From Amphibalanus amphitrite (lineage: Eukaryota > Arthropoda > Thecostraca > Balanomorpha > Balanidae): DNA of 64,000 nucleotides. The position numbers and the translations under genes are program-made. The notes beneath the pieces were generated by a model. It was not told where the DNA came from. It searched no databases and worked only from the letters and a program-made list of their open reading frames with translations. Location of the stretch: positions 1 through 64,000 of the forward strand of contig NW_024882328.1 in assembly GCF_019059575.1 (NCBI RefSeq), read 5' to 3'. Shown here one piece after another: positions 1 through 12,297 of this stretch (within the stretch, counting starts at the first letter, position 1; each line of letters opens with the position of its first letter).

Positions 1-1581
1 GATGCGTTACATTTTTTTCATCTTTCATGCTGAACTGCAAGCTGTGCCACAAGCGAAACACGGCCATCTGCGAGCGCCGCACAGACACGGTCAGCCGGCT
101 AAATCGGCTGTGATACCCTCTCTCCGTCCCAGCTGCCGTCCACACAGACGGCGCAGTAGGCTCTGACCAGGGGTCCTCTATAGATGACCACCCCACTTCA
201 TGAAACCCGGATCTGAAGCCAACAAATCATACCGAAACGCGCCATTCTGCCAGCCTCGAGCCCTTAATCAGTTTAGCCTTTGGAAAACAAGACTCTGTCC
301 CACGCTCGGCACCCCGCCAGAGAACAAGGAGAGGGGTGCAGACCGGCCCTGATTTGAACCAAAACAAGAAAGGGGAGCGGGGACCGACCCGTTTGTACGA
401 AAACAGGATGAAATGGAACTCGGTCGCCAACGACAAAATATAGGACATCTGGCCGGAGCTGACTTCAAAACAAGGGGGAGCGGAGGGCCAGGCCCGCCAC
501 CTGGCACCTCAGGCGCCGTGAGCGCCGGCGGCGAATTCCACCCGATCGCCACGTGAAAGGGTGCGACTGCATGGCCGGGGGTGCCGAACTTCAGCAAATC
601 ACGAACGTTTGAAGGCGGAGCCAAACGCACTTTCTGAGAATGGAGGACGAAGATTGGACAAGGAGATGCTGCCCGGCCCTCTGAAGTATGACGTCATCAA
701 AAGTATAAGTTGATGAAACGGAACTGGAACGCGCTCTGGTCCTCGCTCTCTCGGACGACGCATCCCGCGCCGGTGGCACTCTCGGCCCACGTCTCTCGTC
801 TGACATCGCGGACAGCCCACGAGACACCAGCGGCTGGCATCACGGCGCCGGCGGCGGCTCTGGCCGCCGGGCCGGGTGCTGGACGGACACGACCATCATG
901 TCAGCGACTCCATCTCAAGTAAGGTCACGCGGTGAACACGGGTGCGCACCTAGTCCCTAAAATCCTTGAAGTAACCCCCCCCCCCTCGTTACTGCTATGT
1001 GAGCCACATTATATTCCCCTTTTTAGGTGTCGTCTGCAATGTTTTAGGCCATTCAGTTTAGGTAGTTAAATTTATTCTTGGGACTTTCAGTCTAGGTAGC
1101 TTAAGTTCACAATTCGATTTCGGTAAACTATGTAACTGTGCGCGTGGCGCGAGACGCGTGCCGACGTGGACCCTCGTCCGGCGCCCCGTGGTGATTAAGG
1201 CGGACGGAGGGGATTATACACCGTGGGGAGTCTGGAAAGGGACGGGCGACTGTGTACCGCACCGCGCGGCTTGTGGGGCTCAGTTGATGGGCGGCCTGGG
1301 CCCAGAATGTTTCTTTTAAATTTGACGTGTAAGGGAATTTAAGGTGTTGCGTCGGAGTATGTAATAAATGGGACTTGTAAATATTGAAATACGAGTGTGA
1401 GTATAGTGCTGAAGGGCAGGGATCGGAGGATGGAGCATAAAAGGCCATATGCCAACCCACAGTCGGGAAAGAGGTCATTTCCAAGGTGTCTGGCCAGAGC
1501 AATTTACAACGATCAGTTTTCTTTATCTGTTTGATTTTACACAGTGCACACAGGGATTATACGGGGAGCACAGAACACACA

Positions 1582-2620
1582 CAGGACCTCCCTAGCCTAG
1601 CCGATACTGGAGCTTCTCCGGTTGACTCCTAAGTGCCCTTGCCAGTGGATTTCCTGGCACTCCATCCTCCCCAAATTATCCCACGGTCCAAACAATAGCG
1701 ATTACACACAACATACACAGGACCTCCCTAGCCTAACCGATACTGGAGCTTCTCCGGTTGACTCCTAAGTGCCCTTGCCAGTGGATTTCCTGGCACTCCA
1801 TCCTCCCCAAATTATCCCACAGTCCAAACAATAGCGATTACACACAATACACACAGGACCTCCCTGACCTAACCGATACTGGAGCTTCTCCGGTTGACTC
1901 CTAAGTGCCCTTGCCAGTGGATTTCCTGGCACTCCATCCTCCCCAAATTATCCCACGGTCCAAACAATAGCGATTACACACAACACACACACGACCTCCC
2001 TAGCCTAACCGATACTGGAGCTTCTCCGGTTGACTCCTAAGTGCCCTTGCCAGTGGATTTCCTGGCACTCCATCCTCCCCAAATTATCCCACGGTCCAAA
2101 CAATAGCGATTACACACAACATACACAGGACCTCCCTAGCCTAACCGATACTGGAGCTTCTCCGGTTGACTCCTAAGTGCCCTTGCCAGTGGATTTCCTG
2201 GCACTCCATCCTCCCCAAATTATCCCACGGTCCAACAATAGCGATTACACACAACACACACCGGACCTCCCTAGCCTAGCCGATACTGGAGCTTCTCCGG
2301 TTGACTCCTAAGTGCCCTTGCCAGTGGATTTCCTGGCACTCCATCCTCCCCAAATTATCCCACGGTCCAAATAATAGCGATTACACACAATACACACAGG
2401 ACCTCCCTGACCTAACCGATACTGGAGCTTCTCCGGTTGACTCCTAAGTGCCCTTGCCAGTGGATTTCCTGGCACTCCATCCTCCCCGAATTATCCCACG
2501 GTCCAAACGATAGCGATTATACACAACACATACAGGACCTCCCTAGCCCAACCGATACTGGAGCTCCTCCGGTTGACTCCCAAATGCCCTCGCCAGCGGA
2601 TTTCCTGGCACTCCACTAAT
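1582..2620 (+). repeat. 136-bp tandem array in the 5' LTR (about 7.6 units)
   Basis: Unit starts at about 1582, 1718, 1854, 1990, 2126, 2261, 2397 and 2533, so the period is 136 bp, once 135. Each unit contains GGACCTCCCTAGCCTA, a short TGCCAG...CTGGCA inverted pair, and ends in CA-rich sequence. The last unit is partial and more diverged. Confidence 0.95.
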
Positions 2621-3212
2621 CAATTTACCAACGGTCCGCACACAAGCAACACACTAGACCTTGTTGCACACGAAATATATGTAATTTTATTCTACATGGA
2701 CACTGCAAAGGATGGAACCGGGGAGATAGATGATGCACGTCACGCCCCTGTGCGTGGAGAATCCACCGACGCGGCCATGGGTTAGGAGGGAGATGAGACG
2801 CGAGTAGAGACGCGGACTGTACAAATAGAAAAATCGGGTTTCCCGAATGGCGCTAAACTCGGACAGACCCCACTAGATATAAGGCCTCGATTGAGTAAGC
2901 CCTGGATGCGTGCAATAAGTCGCGAAATTAAACGTGAGGATGAAGGCGAGTCGGGCACAGACCGCCGAGGAGGGTTTCAAGAAATGTTACCCGGTCAGCC
3001 TCGTGTCCTGGCTCGGAGGGGACGACGGGCTGTAGTCTGTCTAACCTCTGGCTAGCGGACACGGGACCAGTGGCCCGATTGTTCCGGCCCAGGGTAGGCC
3101 TGGGTGATAATTAAGGTCACGTGGGCCGTCGCCTGGGATGTGTATCGGCGGGTGGGCCGCCGCGAGATGACGGTGTTCCGTCTCGGATTAACAGCCTCGG
3201 AGGCTGGGCAGA

Positions 3213-3858
3213 TTTTAGGCTGCCGGGCTGGCCCGGAAGCCCTGAACTATGACTGGAGCGAGATGCGGTCATCAGTATCACGGATGGACCTTAGTTACCC
3301 AGCCCGGTTTCAAAAAGATAGGTAGGCCCGCTATCGGTCCCTCAAGTGGTCGGCGCGGGACGTCATTGAAGAGCGACATAGATAGTTTCGGAGGTGGTTA
3401 GGACCCCGGGCGTCTTAGCGAGGGAATCGTATGCCGCCGGAAGAGTAATGCCCCGCGAAGGAACGTATAATGCCGCAAGACGGGGGTGAACATTAGATAC
3501 CGAGCATTCGAGTCGGGTGATCGCAGTCAGACGGTGCTGGCCACCCGCAGTCAGTCGAGTAGCTCCGGCCATGCTCTGGTCCTTTCGAATAGGTCTGTGA
3601 CGACAGCTTAACTACCAGCCACGGATAGATAGGGCTTTGGACGCCTATGTGCTGGTAGTCGACGATGTGTGTTGAGTGCAGGATATCCCCGAGTGGACCT
3701 GCGTGCGTGGAAGACGCGTGTCGTCTTTGTAGTTAGCCGACGAGAGCTAACCTTTTTTTAGGTCGCCGGGTTGGCCCGGAAACCCTGAACTATGGCTGGT
3801 GCGAGATGCGGTCATTAGTATCACGGACGGACTTTAGTTACCCAACCCGGCTTTCAAA
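3213..3858 (+). repeat. Pair of 104-bp direct repeats in the 5' LTR
   Basis: 3213-3316 and 3755-3858 share TTTTAGG, GCCGGG, TGGCCCGGAA, CCTGAACTATG, GCGAGATGCGGTCAT and TTAGTTACCCA with scattered substitutions. They are separated by about 440 bases of unrelated sequence. The same pair occurs in the 3' LTR at about 10336 and 10879. Confidence 0.85.
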
Positions 3859-4781
3859 TTTTAGATACGTCCGCCGCGGAAAGCCCGGGCTACTGAGTGC
3901 CCTGCGAGCTCTAGCTCCGGAACCGTGGGCTGGAGTGTGTTAGAGATGCTGACTGACCACTGGCAGCAGAAGGTAGGTCCACGCGTGAGTGGCAGTAAGA
4001 CAAGGGCTGCGTACGTTGTTGCAAAGGTTTACCGGCCCATGCTGTAAGTCCATTGTTCGCTCAACAACCTGCGTGCGTGTGTGTTTATTATTTGTGTGTA
4101 GGTAGTTCGGCATGGTCTTGGACCCGCTATAAGTCGCGTAATTCAAGGGCGGAGTGCCGAAATCTGTGGTGGTTCGTATATTCTATTCGTGTAGCGTGAG
4201 CATTATGAAGCGTTTGTCTGATGTACGGAGCATTGTGGTTATGAAGGGATAACGGTTAATGAAATTTAAGGCCAATGACTCAATAATGACTTGCGCACGC
4301 CTTAGCACCACCGGGGGAAGTTAGGCAAAGAGGGAGGGATCGGAGACGGCTAACTCTGATAATTATGAGGTATAACTGGACGTATGACAGAAGTGAGAAG
4401 GGATGCACGAGTGGAAGTATGATTGTTGTGTATATCCGGTGGGAGATAGCCCTCAGCTAGGAAAGGCGCTGTTGTTTGAGAGTGGGACTTTTTGTTAAAT
4501 AGAGTTGATTTTCTATACCAATATGATCGAGGGTAATTGATTATCATTTATCATTATCTCCCATTCCCTAACCCTGGCCTATGTGTTTCCGATGATTGAT
4601 CGCCCCGGAGAATGCAAAGACAGAGTCGGGACGAGTTCGCGAGGGGCTGAACCGAGAAGGGCTTTTACGAGTAGAAGCGCACCCACTAGGCCGATTTTAA
4701 CACCCCCACTCGAGCCAGCCCACCTGCTGAGAAGCGACCGCCCGGTTAGCCCCGCAACGCCGCGAAATCCCGCTACAGATT

Positions 4782-4800
4782 TGGCGCACCCAACGTGGGG
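4782..4800 (+). other. Primer binding site (tRNA-Lys type, one inserted base)
   Basis: TGGCGCACCCAACGTGGGG begins four bases after the LTR end. Without the A at 4788 it matches the primer binding site complementary to the 3' end of tRNA-Lys used by many retroelements. The position directly after ...TACA supports the assignment. Whether the extra base is native or an error is unknown. Confidence 0.7.
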
Positions 4801-7102
4801 TAGGATCAATCAAAGGAATCATGAAGTCGGTGGACGGACGTGCATTGCCGAACCCAAAGCTAAAATTTCAGAGGAAATGCGAGCGTGAGTGAGAAAACGT
4901 ATTATGTCTGAGCTAGATGCAGTGGGAGCTGGTCACTCAGTGCAGCGTTACTCGGGTTAAATTGATTTGATTGAAATCAGAAAGCGTGGATTGCTGGAGG
5001 GTGTATATATCATGAAGTGATAAGGGTAAATCGAGGATCAATTTTAAGTGACGGGCGAGCGGGCTTGGTATATTTTTTCGGCTACAGGTATCGCTAACTA
5101 AAATTATGTGGCTCACATCTAGCGAACCCTAACCTTGAGTGAAATCCCGTGATCCAAAGTTAGAGTAATCACACCGAGGATGCCATTTTTAACCCAATTT
5201 TTAAGAGATTGTACCCATCCTATACCAAAAAGGTGCAGTGACCTATGTGTGACCCGTGGACTGACCCGCCTCTGGAGAGAACTGACAGGAGACCGGCAAC
5301 CGTCCACGAGCCGTTCTCCGTGACGGAAACCCCCGTTACAGAACAGGCAGTCATGTATGTTGCCGAACCCAATGAACGTACTAAAAATACGACTGAGCAC
5401 GACGCTATGAAGAAATTGAATGTGCTGAAATGAAAATCAGGATTGAAGAAGGCAAAAGTCACCAATAGGACGCAGCATACTGAAATGAAGGTGACAGCGC
5501 AGATTGTAAATGATTGAGGCACGTTTTAGAAGCAGTATGGAAAGCTGAATTGCGATAAGAACAAGAAGGACAACACACAGCCGAGTGACGGCGAGAAAGA
5601 AGACATTGAAGTAGTATACCGATGGAAACGACGTTGATACTAAATGGCAATGGATACATGCAATCACAGAAAGGAAACGACAGCTGAGAAGAGTAAAATG
5701 CAAATGATTGAAGAACTGTAACATCACGAAGCCATTTGGAAGAGCAAACGTGCAGCACAGAGAAGAAGAGACGCCGACAAAAGAACAGAAAAAAGGTAGT
5801 CATCAACAGCGACTGCCTGACAGCCAGTGCCCAATGGAACTCAAAATGAAGGCAACGCCGGAAATAAATAACAACAGAAGACCGGAAGAAGGAGAAGGAG
5901 ACACGAATAGAACCAAAACTACAATGTTGTCAGCAGTTACATCGCACGTCTGTGACGACAAAATCAGACGGCAACCGGAGTAATGGTGACGACAACTACA
6001 ACCATGAAGCATCATTAGACACGACCATTCAGGGACACTTCAATGCTGCCTGTTTCAACCAAAATGGACAGCTGTAATGGACCGGGTCAGTCTGCGGGCC
6101 GATTTCTGGACCGCCCGCCGCACTGGCAGGCGGTGATCCGCCGTTCATCAATTGCAGGTGGCTCCCATTTCCCAAACTTCGAGACCGATCATGTGATCTG
6201 CAGCAGGCCGGAGCGATGTTCTCAACGTCACAGCCAAGTAATCATGGAGCAGGCTGCAGTGGAACCACACCTGCCGCCAGATGTGACAGCCAAACCATCA
6301 TCGGCAGTCTACACCAGAGCGCAGCCTCTGCGGCCACCAGACCAGCAGAAACAGCTTGGAAGCCACGTTCAACCCAGGCTCAGCCACAGACGACGAGTTC
6401 TGGGCCGATCATAGCCAGCCCTGACAGCTCACCAGGGCAGCTGCGTACGACATCGATGGTCGGCGAGGACTACGACTACAACTACGAGACTGGGGAAATC
6501 CGGAACTGGGACACGACTACAGCAGCAGCCGGCCGGTTCGAGACCAAATCGCGGACGACCGCCAGTCCGTCATCGCGGCCATCCCGGACCGGAGCTGTCG
6601 TGGCTCATGGAGCCACCATCAGGTGCCGGGCTCACTTCTTTGGCATACCACAATCTGCACCGGTATGTTATCGCTAATTTGATCGAATTATAGTGACCAA
6701 ATGTACCAATGTTATTTTTTTGTATTGTCATGTGTTAATTATTTCAATGGTTTCATTCAATTTCCATTGTTTTGCGCGCAAATAATTTGATGTGTAGTTG
6801 GTGGTGTATTACGGGATAGTACGTGAATGTTTTTAATTCTGGAAATGTAAGGATGGCCTGAAATACTGTGCAATGACACAAAAACCCGCACTCCTTTTGT
6901 CCCAATCATCCAAGCTCGTATTATGCCATCCTCCCCAACCGAACACTCCTGTTGAATTAGCTACCAATCCTTTAGAAGACGGCCACCCGCCCTCGTCACA
7001 GAAGTCACCAAGAAACACGACGAAACGGCACCAAATAGCACGGCAGAAGCGGGCTCTCAAACGTTTAGTCGCGGGGCGCGACTATAAAAAGAGGTCTGAA
7101 AA
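4801..7102 (+). other. Internal region of the LTR element, no recognisable coding domain
   Basis: The plus strand is A-rich between about 5400 and 6000, and GC-richer from about 6040 to 6660. Open frames at 5708-5983 and 6043-6677 have low-complexity, Ser/Thr/Ala/Pro- or Lys/Glu-rich translations. I see no zinc knuckle, no protease DTG/DSG, no YxDD and no integrase signature. A degraded gag cannot be excluded. At about 2.3 kb the region is far too short for gag-pol. Confidence 0.7.
7086..7102 (+). other. Polypurine-tract-like sequence before the 3' LTR
   Basis: AAAAAGAGGTCTGAAAA ends exactly at the TGTA start of the 3' LTR. It is purine apart from the TCT in its middle. The place is right for plus-strand priming, but the tract is interrupted, so confidence is moderate. 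Confidence 0.45.
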
Positions 7103-10100
7103 TGTAACGCAGATGCGTTACATTTTTTTCATCTTTCATGCTGAACTGCAAGCTGTGCCACAAGCTGAAACACGGCCATCTGCGAGCGCCGCACAGACAC
7201 GGTCAGCCGGCTAAATCGGCTGTGATACCCTCTCTCCGTCCCAGCTGCCGTCCACACAGACGGCGCAGTAGGCTCTGACAAACAGGGGTCCTCTATAGAT
7301 GACCACCCCACTTCATGAGAACCCGGATCTGAAGCCAACAAATAGCATACCGAAACGCGCCATTCTGCCAGCCTCGAGCCATTAATCAGTTTAGCCTTTG
7401 GAAAACAAGACTCTGTCCCACGCTCGGCACCCCGCCAGAGAACAAGGAGAGGGGAGTGCAGACCGGCCCTGATTTGAACCAAAACAAGAAAGGGGAGCGG
7501 GGACCGACCCGGTTTGTACGAAAACAGGATGAAATGGAACTCGGTCGCCAACGACAAAATATAGGACATCTGGCCGGAGCTGACTTCAAAACAAGGGGGA
7601 GCGGAGGGCCAGGCCCGCCACCTGGCACCTCAGGCGCCGTGAGCGCCGGCGGCGAATTCCACCCGATCGCCACGTGAAAGGGTGCGACTGCATGGCCGGG
7701 GGTGCCGAACTTCAGCAAATCACGAACGTTTGAAGGCGGAGCCAAACGCACTTTCTGAGAATGGAGGACGAAGATTGGACAAGGAGATGCTGCCCGGCCC
7801 TCTGAAGTATGACGTCATCAAAAGTATAAGTTGATGAAACGGAACTGGAACGCGCTCTGGTCCTCGCTCTCTCGGACGACGCATCCCGCGCCGGTGGCAC
7901 TCTCGGCCCACGTCTCTCGTCTGACATCGCGGACAGCCCACGAGACACCAGCGGCTGGCATCACGGCGCCGGCGGCGGCTCTGGCCGCCGGGCCGGGTGC
8001 TGGACGGACACGACCATCATGTCAGCGACTCCATCTCAAGTAAGGTCACGCGGTGAACACGGGTGCGCACCTAGTCCCTAAAATCCTTGAAGTAACCCCC
8101 CCCCCCTCGTTACTGCTATGTGAGCCACATTATATTCCCCTTTTTAGGTGTCGTCTGCAATGTTTTAGGCCATTCAGTTTAGGTAGTTAAATTTATTCTT
8201 GGGACTTTCAGTCTAGGTAGCTTAAGTTCACAATTCGATTTCGGTAAACTATGTAACTGTGCGCGTGGCGCGAGACGCGTGCCGACGTGGACCCTCGTCC
8301 GGCGCCCCGTGGTGATTAAGGCGGACGGAGGGGATTATACACCGTGGGGAGTCTGGAAAGGGACGGGCGACTGTGTACCGCACCGCGCGGCTTGTGGGGC
8401 TCAGTTGATGGGCGGCCTGGGCCCAGAATGTTTCTTTTAAATTTGACGTGTAAGGGAATTTAAGGTGTTGCGTCGGAGTATGTAAATAAATGGGACTTGT
8501 AAATATTGAAATACGAGTGTGAGTATAGTGCTGAAGGGCAGGGATCGGAGGATGGAGCATAAAAGGCCATATGCCAACCCACAGTCGGGAAAGAGGTCAT
8601 TTCCAAGGTGTCTGGCCAGAGCAATTTACAACGATCAGTTTTCTTTATCTGTTTGATTTTACACAGTGCACACAGGGATTATACGGGGAGCACAGAACAC
8701 ACACAGGACCTCCCTAGCCTAGCCGATACTGGAGCTTCTCCGGTTGACTCCTAAGTGCCCTTGCCAGTGGATTTCCTGGCACTCCATCCTCCCCAAATTA
8801 TCCCACGGTCCAAACAATAGCGATTACACACAACATACACAGGACCTCCCTAGCCTAACCGATACTGGAGCTTCTCCGGTTGACTCCTAAGTGCCCTTGC
8901 CAGTGGATTTCCTGGCACTCCATCCTCCCCAAATTATCCCACAGTCCAAACAATAGCGATTACACACAATACACACAGGACCTCCCTGACCTAACCGATA
9001 CTGGAGCTTCTCCGGTTGACTCCTAAGTGCCCTTGCCAGTGGATTTCCTGGCACTCCATCCTCCCCAAATTATCCCACGGTCCAAACAATAGCGATTACA
9101 CACAACACACACACGACCTCCCTAGCCTAACCGATACTGGAGCTTCTCCGGTTGACTCCTAAGTGCCCTTGCCAGTGGATTTCCTGGCACTCCATCCTCC
9201 CCAAATTATCCCACGGTCCAAACAATAGCGATTACACACAACATACACAGGACCTCCCTAGCCTAACCGATACTGGAGCTTCTCCGGTTGACTCCTAAGT
9301 GCCCTTGCCAGTGGATTTCCTGGCACTCCATCCTCCCCAAATTATCCCACGGTCCAACAATAGCGATTACACACAACACACACCGGACCTCCCTAGCCTA
9401 GCCGATACTGGAGCTTCTCCGGTTGACTCCTAAGTGCCCTTGCCAGTGGATTTCCTGGCACTCCATCCTCCCCAAATTATCCCACGGTCCAAATAATAGC
9501 GATTACACACAATACACACAGGACCTCCCTGACCTAACCGATACTGGAGCTTCTCCGGTTGACTCCTAAGTGCCCTTGCCAGTGGATTTCCTGGCACTCC
9601 ATCCTCCCCGAATTATCCCACGGTCCAAACGATAGCGATTATACACAACACATACAGGACCTCCCTAGCCCAACCGATACTGGAGCTCCTCCGGTTGACT
9701 CCCAAATGCCCTCGCCAGCGGATTTCCTGGCACTCCACTAATCAATTTACCAACGGTCCGCACACAAGCAACACACTAGACCTTGTTGCACACGAAATAT
9801 ATGTAATTTTATTCTACATGGACACTGCAAAGGATGGAACCGGGGAGATAGATGATGCACGTCACGCCCCTGTGCGTGGAGAATCCACCGACGCGGCCAT
9901 GGGTTAGGAGGGAGATGAGACGCGAGTAGAGACGCGGACTGTACAAATAGAAAAATCGGGTTTCCCGAATGGCGCTAAACTCGGACAGACCCCACTAGAT
10001 ATAAGGCCTCGATTGAGTAAGCCCTGGATGCGTGCAATAAGTCGCGAAATTAAACGTGAGGATGAAGGCGAGTCGGGCACAGACCGCCGAGGAGGGTTTC

Positions 10101-11901
10101 AAGAAATGTTACCCGGTCAGCCTCGTGTCCTGGCTCGGAGGGGACGACGGGCTGTAGTCTGTCTAACCTCTGGCTAGCGGGACACGGGACCAGTGGCCCG
10201 ATTGTTCCGGCCCAGGGTAGGCCTGGGTGATAATTAAGGTCACGTGGGCCGTCGCCTGGGATGTGTATCGGCGGGTGGGCCGCCGCGAGATGACGGTGTT
10301 CCGTCTCGGATTAACAGCCTCGGAGGCTGGGCAGATTTTAGGCTGCCGGGCTGGCCCGGAAGCCCTGAACTATGACTGGAGCGAGATGCGGTCATCAGTA
10401 TCACGGATGGACCTTAGTTACCCAGCCCGGTTTCAAAAAGATAGGTAGGCCCGCTATCGGTCCCTCAAGTGGTCGGCGCGGGACGTCATTTGAAGAGCGA
10501 CATAGATAGTTTCGGAGGTGGTTAGGACCCCGGGCGTCTTAGCGAGGGAATCGTATGCCGCCGGAAGAGTAATGCCCCGCGAAGGAACGTATAATGCCGC
10601 AAGACGGGGGTGAACATTAGATACCGAGCATTCGAGTCGGGTGATCGCAGTCAGACGGTGCTGGCCACCCGCAGTCAGTCGAGTAGCTCCGGCCATGCTC
10701 TGGTCCTTTCGAATAGGTCTGTGACGACAGCTTAACTACCAGCCACGGATAGATAGGGCTTTGGACGCCTATGTGCTGGTAGTCGACGATGTGTGTTGAG
10801 TGCAGGATATCCCCGAGTGGACCTGCGTGCGTGGAAGACGCGTGTCGTCTTTGTAGTTAGCCGACGAGAGCTAACCTTTTTTTAGGTCGCCGGGTTGGCC
10901 CGGAAACCCTGAACTATGGCTGGTGCGAGATGCGGTCATTAGTATCACGGACGGACTTTAGTTACCCAACCCGGCTTTCAAATTTTAGATACGTCCGCCG
11001 CGGAAAGCCCGGGCTACTGAGTGCCCTGCGAGCTCTAGCTCCGGAACCGTGGGCTGGAGTGTGTTAGAGATGCTGACTGACCACTGGCAGCAGAAGGTAG
11101 GTCCACGCGTGAGTGGCAGTAAGACAAGGGCTGCGTACGTTGTTGCAAAGGTTTACCGGCCCATGCTGTAAGTCCATTGTTCGCTCAACAACCTGCGTGC
11201 GTGTGTGTTTATTATTTGTGTGTAGGTAGTTCGGCATGGTCTTGGACCCGCTATAAGTCGCGTAATTCAAGGGCGGAGTGCCGAAATCTGTGGTGGTTCG
11301 TATATTCTATTCGTGTAGCGTGAGCATTATGAAGCGTTTGTCTGATGTACGGAGCATTGTGGTTATGAAGGGATAACGGTTAATGAAATTTAAGGCCAAT
11401 GACTCAATAATGACTTGCGCACGCCTTAGCACCACCGGGGGAAGTTAGGCAAAGAGGGAGGGATCGGAGACGGCTAACTCTGATAATTATGAGGTATAAC
11501 TGGACGTATGACAGAAGTGAGAAGGGATGCACGAGTGGAAGTATGATTGTTGTGTATATCCGGTGGGAGATAGCCCTCAGCTAGGAAAGGCGCTGTTGTT
11601 TGAGAGTGGGACTTTTTGTTAAATAGAGTTGATTTTCTATACCAATATGATCGAGGGTAATTGATTATCATTTATCATTATCTCCCATTCCCTAACCCTG
11701 GCCTATGTGTTTCCGATGATTGATCGCCCCGGAGAATGCAAAGACAGAGTCGGGACGAGTTCGCGAGGGGCTGAACCGAGAAGGGCTTTTACGAGTAGAA
11801 GCGCACCCACTAGGCCGATTTTAACACCCCCACTCGAGCCAGCCCACCTGCTGAGAAGCGACCGCCCGGTTAGCCCCGCAACGCCGCGAAATCCCGCTAC
11901 A
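7103..11901 (+). repeat. 3' LTR (4799 bp, complete)
   Basis: Begins TGTAACGCAGATGCGTTACA and ends CGCTACA. The first 20 bases also form an imperfect palindrome. It is collinear with 1-4777 at an offset of 7111 growing to 7124. It contains the second copy of the 136-bp array (8704-9742) and of the 104-bp duplication. The sequence stops at 11901 and is followed by AGGTCA-type sequence of a TTAA element, which is the insertion target. Confidence 0.9.
8704..9742 (+). repeat. 136-bp tandem array in the 3' LTR
   Basis: Same unit order, unit number and unit-specific variants as the array at 1582-2620. This shows that both were copied in one reverse-transcription event and have not been rearranged since. 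Confidence 0.95.
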
Positions 11902-12098
11902 GTGACCTCCAGTGACCTCAGCGATAACCTGATTAAAAAATGACCTGAATGATTCTGAAAGATCTTGCAGCGAGCTATCTATTGCTTTTACTGTGTCTTT
12001 CTAGCTTGCTTACTTTCTGAGGTAATCTGGTGTGGCCAAAAAAGCCCCCCCCCCACCATGGCAAAGTTGGCTGAGAGGCCCACCCGGGCGCGGGTTAA
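11902..12098. mobile_element. Right-hand remnant of a TTAA element, target of the LTR insertion
   Basis: Sequence directly after the 3' LTR carries repeated TGACCT half-sites, then a C-run and the terminus GGGCGCGGGTTAA ending at 12098. This is the right end typical of the TTAA superfamily here. No matching left end exists between the LTR and this terminus, so the LTR element appears to have inserted within it. Confidence 0.5.
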
Positions 12099-12297
12099 TT
12101 GTGAGTAAAACTACGAGGGGGAAAAATTTGACATTTGTCCTCGAGTTAGTTCTACCCAAGACGAATGATCATTCACTTTTATCAGATATCGTACAGGTGG
12201 GGGTGGCCAATTTACACCACCAGACAAATAACCCCATCCCATTCTCCCCTACTCAGTATTTCATTTTATGTCATGCTTTTTTATTTATGTACTGATT

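Larger units (their letters stand above)
1..4777 (+). repeat. 5' LTR (about 4.79 kb, first 9 bases missing)
   Basis: It aligns end to end with 7112-11901. I counted nine small indels (13 nt in total, always absent from this copy) and one substitution, seven of the indel events lying in the first 400 bases. It holds no convincing ORF. Inside are a 136-bp tandem array, a 104-bp direct duplication (3213-3316 and 3755-3858), a CRE-like TGACGTCA at 689-696 just before an A/T-rich TATA-like stretch that might be part of the promoter, and an AATAAA near 1366. Promoter and polyadenylation assignments are inference. Confidence 0.85.
1..11901 (+). mobile_element. LARD-like LTR retrotransposon, 5' end cut by the window edge
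   Basis: Two nearly identical direct repeats (1-4777 and 7103-11901) flank a 2.3-kb internal region. The right repeat begins TGTAACGCAG and ends CGCTACA, giving the TGTA...TACA termini usual for gypsy-type LTRs. The left copy enters the window 9 bases after that start. A primer-binding-site-like sequence follows the left repeat after a GAT/T spacer, and a purine-rich stretch precedes the right one. No gag, aspartic protease, reverse transcriptase, RNase H or integrase motif is readable inside, so the element must rely on enzymes from elsewhere. The combination of LTRs above 4 kb and a non-coding interior matches the LARD class described in cereals. Direction is + from the PBS position. The upstream target duplication is outside the window. 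Confidence 0.85.

Noticed and set aside
6043..6677. Frames in the LTR element interior as a possible gag
   Set aside because: No zinc knuckle, capsid-like or other motif; low-complexity Ser/Thr/Pro composition. Described only as internal region.
1..11901. Simple tandem segmental duplication instead of an LTR element
   Set aside because: The PBS-like sequence directly after the first copy, TGTA/TACA termini and purine-rich tract before the second copy fit LTRs much better.
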